The notes below the pieces were generated by a model. It was not told the DNA's origin. It worked only from the letters and a program-made list of their open reading frames with translations, and made no database searches. Shown in pieces: positions 62,064-64,000 of a stretch of DNA of 64,000 nucleotides (positions within the stretch are counted from its first letter, which is position 1; each line of letters begins with the position of its first letter). Location: assembly GCA_002483445.1 (NCBI GenBank), contig DLHY01000153.1, positions 1-64,000 of the forward strand. The letters run 5' to 3'. This DNA comes from Blastocatellia bacterium UBA7656 (GTDB lineage: Bacteria; Acidobacteriota; Blastocatellia; UBA7656). Both the position numbers and the translations under genes were made by a program.

Positions 62064-62912
62064 TCACGACCATCGGATCGGGTTCCCCGTCTCCATTGCT
62101 GCTTCGCATATCCTGCGCAGCGGCCCAAGTATGTACTCAAATTCTGATGGATACCTTTGCCGTGTTGTCACATGCAACCGGGCGGGGTATTCAAAATAAA
62201 GTCTACCTCTATCGTCCTGCAATCTGCCATCGGGCCAATTCGAAATTCGCAACACCCCGTGGCGACAGTGAATACTCTCTCCTTTTTCCAAGTCGATGAA
62301 TTCAACGGCTGGCCTCCTTAGCAGTTTGCGCAAGCCTTTATTGAGCAGGTTCTGCTGGAATTTCATGCTTCGAAACAGTTCTCTGCCCGCCCTCTTACAA
62401 ACAAAGAAGCCCGTCTCATCAACTCCCATGTCGATGCCGTCCGCTCCATATTGAAATATCCCGTCATAAGGCGCTATGTACTCGTGCAGTTCCTCTCCTG
62501 TATCAGTGTCTACCAGCAGAGTCGTCCAGCCGAGTTGCGCCTGTTCGCTGAAGAATTCTAACTCTTGCAGCATCCTTGTCGCTGCTGCGGCCTCTGTAAG
62601 CCCGCCGTTGTTTTCCGGCAGTTCAGCCTTGAGCGCGGGGAAGTGTTCCCACTCGGCGACCGCAAGCGTTTGCTGGAATGAGCGATACCCTGTCCAATTA
62701 GAGATATACTCAGAAGCAAGTCTCATCCTCGGATGCTCGCAGGCACTATCGATCCACTGACGGAACAGTTGATAATTATCGGGGCTATCTCCATAAGGCA
62801 AGTCCAGGTTTAAGTATCCTTCTTCGTCCAGCTTGACATGCTTGATCAGTGGAAACGGACTGAACCTGCCCTCAGCAAAACATCTGCATATCACACTGGC
62901 ATTAAGCCCCAT
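62064..62912 (-). CDS. Protein of unknown function upstream of hicBA
   Basis: 282 residues, cytosolic, no signal peptide or membrane segment. It opens 'MGLNASVICRCFAEGRFSPFPLIKHVKLDEEGYLNLDLP' and is rich in aromatic and acidic residues; no catalytic motif is visible. It lies between the large hydroxylase subunit gene and hicBA, on the same strand, and may have come with the toxin-antitoxin module. Family not recognised. Confidence 0.7.
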   Translation of the reverse strand: MGLNASVICRCFAEGRFSPFPLIKHVKLDEEGYLNLDLPYGDSPDNYQLFRQWIDSACEHPRMRLASEYISNWTGYRSFQQTLAVAEWEHFPALKAELPENNGGLTEAAAATRMLQELEFFSEQAQLGWTTLLVDTDTGEELHEYIAPYDGIFQYGADGIDMGVDETGFFVCKRAGRELFRSMKFQQNLLNKGLRKLLRRPAVEFIDLEKGESIHCRHGVLRISNWPDGRLQDDRGRLYFEYPARLHVTTRQRYPSEFEYILGPLRRICEAAMETGNPIRWS

Positions 62913-62979
62913 CTGAGTAGCTCTCTATACCCTCATCACCTTCCGTCGGATGCTTAAAGATTGCCAGCCAGCACGCCAT

Positions 62980-64000
62980 CTACTCGCTCACCCCTGCGTC
63001 TCTCAAAGCCTTCCATACCTTAGGCGGAGTGATGGGTATATCGATATGCCTCACCCCCAGGTGCCAGAGCGCATCCACGACCGCATTGACTATCGCGGCG
63101 GGCGCTCCTACGGTTGCCGACTCTCCCACACCTTTCGCTCCGAGAGGATGATGCGGCGAAGGCGTGCAGGTCTTGTCCGTCTCCCATGCGGGCGTCTCGA
63201 CTGCTGTCGGCAACAGATAATTCATGAAACTCCCTTGAAGGCAGTTGCCGCTCTCATCATACTGAATCTCTTCGTAGAGCGCAGGAGCTAGCCCCATAGT
63301 CAACCCGCCGTGTATCTGCCCTTCGACTATCATCGGGTTGATGATGTTGCCGCAATCGTCTACGGCCATGAAGCGCCGCACCTTCACTTCGCCTGTCCCC
63401 TTATCGATATCGACGACGCAGATGTAACTCCCAAACGGATAAGTGAGGTTGGGCGGATCGTAATAAGAGACGGCTTCGAGTCCCGCTTCCATCCCCTGCG
63501 GGTGATTCGTGTACGCGGCAAGCGCGATCTCCTGAATGGTCTTTGCGCGGTCGGGCGAGCCTTTGACGAAGAACTTGCCCGGTTCCCAATCGAGATCATC
63601 CTCGTGAGCTTCGAGCAGATAAGCCGCAATCTTTTTGGCCTTCTCTCTGATCTTGCGCGCGGCGACCGCACGGGCCGCGCCCGCTACCGGCGTGCTGCGG
63701 CTGGCATAGGTTCCCAATCCGTAAGGCGCAGTGTCGGTGTCGCCTTCTTCTACGGCGATGTCTGCGGCAGGGATGCCAAGCTCTTCGGCTATGATCTGCG
63801 CGTAAGTCGTCTCGTGTCCCTGCCCCTGAGATTTGGTTCCGAATCGCGCTATGACCTTGCCCGTGGGATGGATGCGAATCTCTGCGCTGTCGAACATCTT
63901 GAGTCCCAGTATGTCGAAGTGCTTCGACGGGCCTGCGCCGACTATTTCGGTGAAACTGCTGATGCCGATTCCCATCAACTCTCCGCGCGCGCGACGCTCG
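62980..64000 (-). CDS. Molybdopterin-binding large subunit of a CO-dehydrogenase/xanthine-dehydrogenase-type enzyme (5' part missing)
   Basis: The C-terminal 339 codons; the frame is open to the window edge (a TTG and an ATG at 63978/63975 are internal). 'ISSFTEIVGAGPSKHFDILGLKMFDSAEIRIHPTGKVIARFGTKSQGQGHETTYAQIIAEELGIP' and the catalytic end region 'HHPLGAKGVGESATVGAPAAIVNAVVDAL' with the general base Glu of the KGVGE motif are intact. The active-site loop that separates form I CO dehydrogenase from other hydroxylases lies outside the window, so the substrate cannot be told. Context with CoxD, CoxE, CoxG and XdhC favours a CoxL-like enzyme. Confidence 0.92.
   Translation of the reverse strand, partial: ERRARGELMGIGISSFTEIVGAGPSKHFDILGLKMFDSAEIRIHPTGKVIARFGTKSQGQGHETTYAQIIAEELGIPAADIAVEEGDTDTAPYGLGTYASRSTPVAGAARAVAARKIREKAKKIAAYLLEAHEDDLDWEPGKFFVKGSPDRAKTIQEIALAAYTNHPQGMEAGLEAVSYYDPPNLTYPFGSYICVVDIDKGTGEVKVRRFMAVDDCGNIINPMIVEGQIHGGLTMGLAPALYEEIQYDESGNCLQGSFMNYLLPTAVETPAWETDKTCTPSPHHPLGAKGVGESATVGAPAAIVNAVVDALWHLGVRHIDIPITPPKVWKALRDAGVSE

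Overview
The window reads as chromosomal DNA of a soil-type Gram-negative heterotroph, most likely an Acidobacteriota member near Blastocatellia. This is inferred from protein style and gene mix, not from a marker gene: VWA proteins with 'LKTDLVTVSATV'-type N-termini, Reeler/choice-of-anchor proteins, PD40 proteins, a CO-dehydrogenase-type hydroxylase with maturation genes, an outer-membrane/LPS gene, and intergenic arrays of degenerate heptamers in inverted pairs. No rRNA, tRNA, CRISPR array, transposase or prophage was seen.

Layout. 140-3016: a secreted IPT/TIG-repeat protein. 3062-14497 (minus strand): a copper/silver resistance block with two TolC-type channels, a multicopper oxidase, two small Cys-rich secreted proteins, a YtkA-like lipoprotein, the RND pump CusA and a CusB adaptor with a C-terminal cupredoxin-like domain. 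14547-15542: a secreted 5'-nucleotidase/UshA-like protein whose frame is interrupted by one TGA inside a predicted CxC motif, followed by a hairpin that fits the bacterial SECIS rules; it is a candidate selenoprotein. 15624-19566: an IclR regulator divergent from the glyoxylate-shunt genes aceB-aceA, with four similar 16-bp palindrome-like sites between them. 19555-20514: an ornithine cyclodeaminase family enzyme.

20758-25532 is a compact accessory locus: a sigma factor, a translationally coupled secreted precursor ending in an 8-Cys hydrophobic peptide resembling halocin C8, an ABC-2 permease, an unknown helical secreted protein and an ABC ATPase. I read it as a bacteriocin-like production and self-protection system. 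25570-38180 is mostly ordinary chromosome: a VWA protein, sugar nucleotidyltransferase, a heptosyltransferase separated from it by a repeat-bounded four-helix-bundle gene, a thioredoxin/TPR protein, a DsbD-alpha-like protein, a DUF885 protein, glnE and a Reeler-like protein.

38200-43934 is a defence-type patch: gene remnants, toxin-antitoxin components and an AT-rich gene for a roughly 1394-residue nuclease-NACHT-repeat protein of the bacterial NLR-like (Avs/bNACHT) kind. 43980-46519 is a MacB-like ABC transporter with a DUF2318 metal-site protein. 46610-48384 is a LytTR/LytS-type two-component pair. 49335-53461 is a tight operon with an alpha/beta hydrolase, two PD40 paralogues and an MBL-fold protein. 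53850-64000 holds CO-dehydrogenase/xanthine-oxidase-type genes: CoxG, MoxR (CoxD), VWA (CoxE), two XdhC proteins (one fused to YHS), a MobA-like transferase and the 3' part of the large catalytic subunit. SufU and a frameshifted SufS sit among them, and a hicBA module separates the catalytic subunit from its maturation genes.

A theme across the window is repeat invasion. Tandem heptamers in inverted pairs, a cgcagaga-type palindromic element and REP-like hairpins occupy many intergenic gaps, and several have entered coding sequence (glnE, both ends of a TolC gene, the tail of XdhC-YHS).
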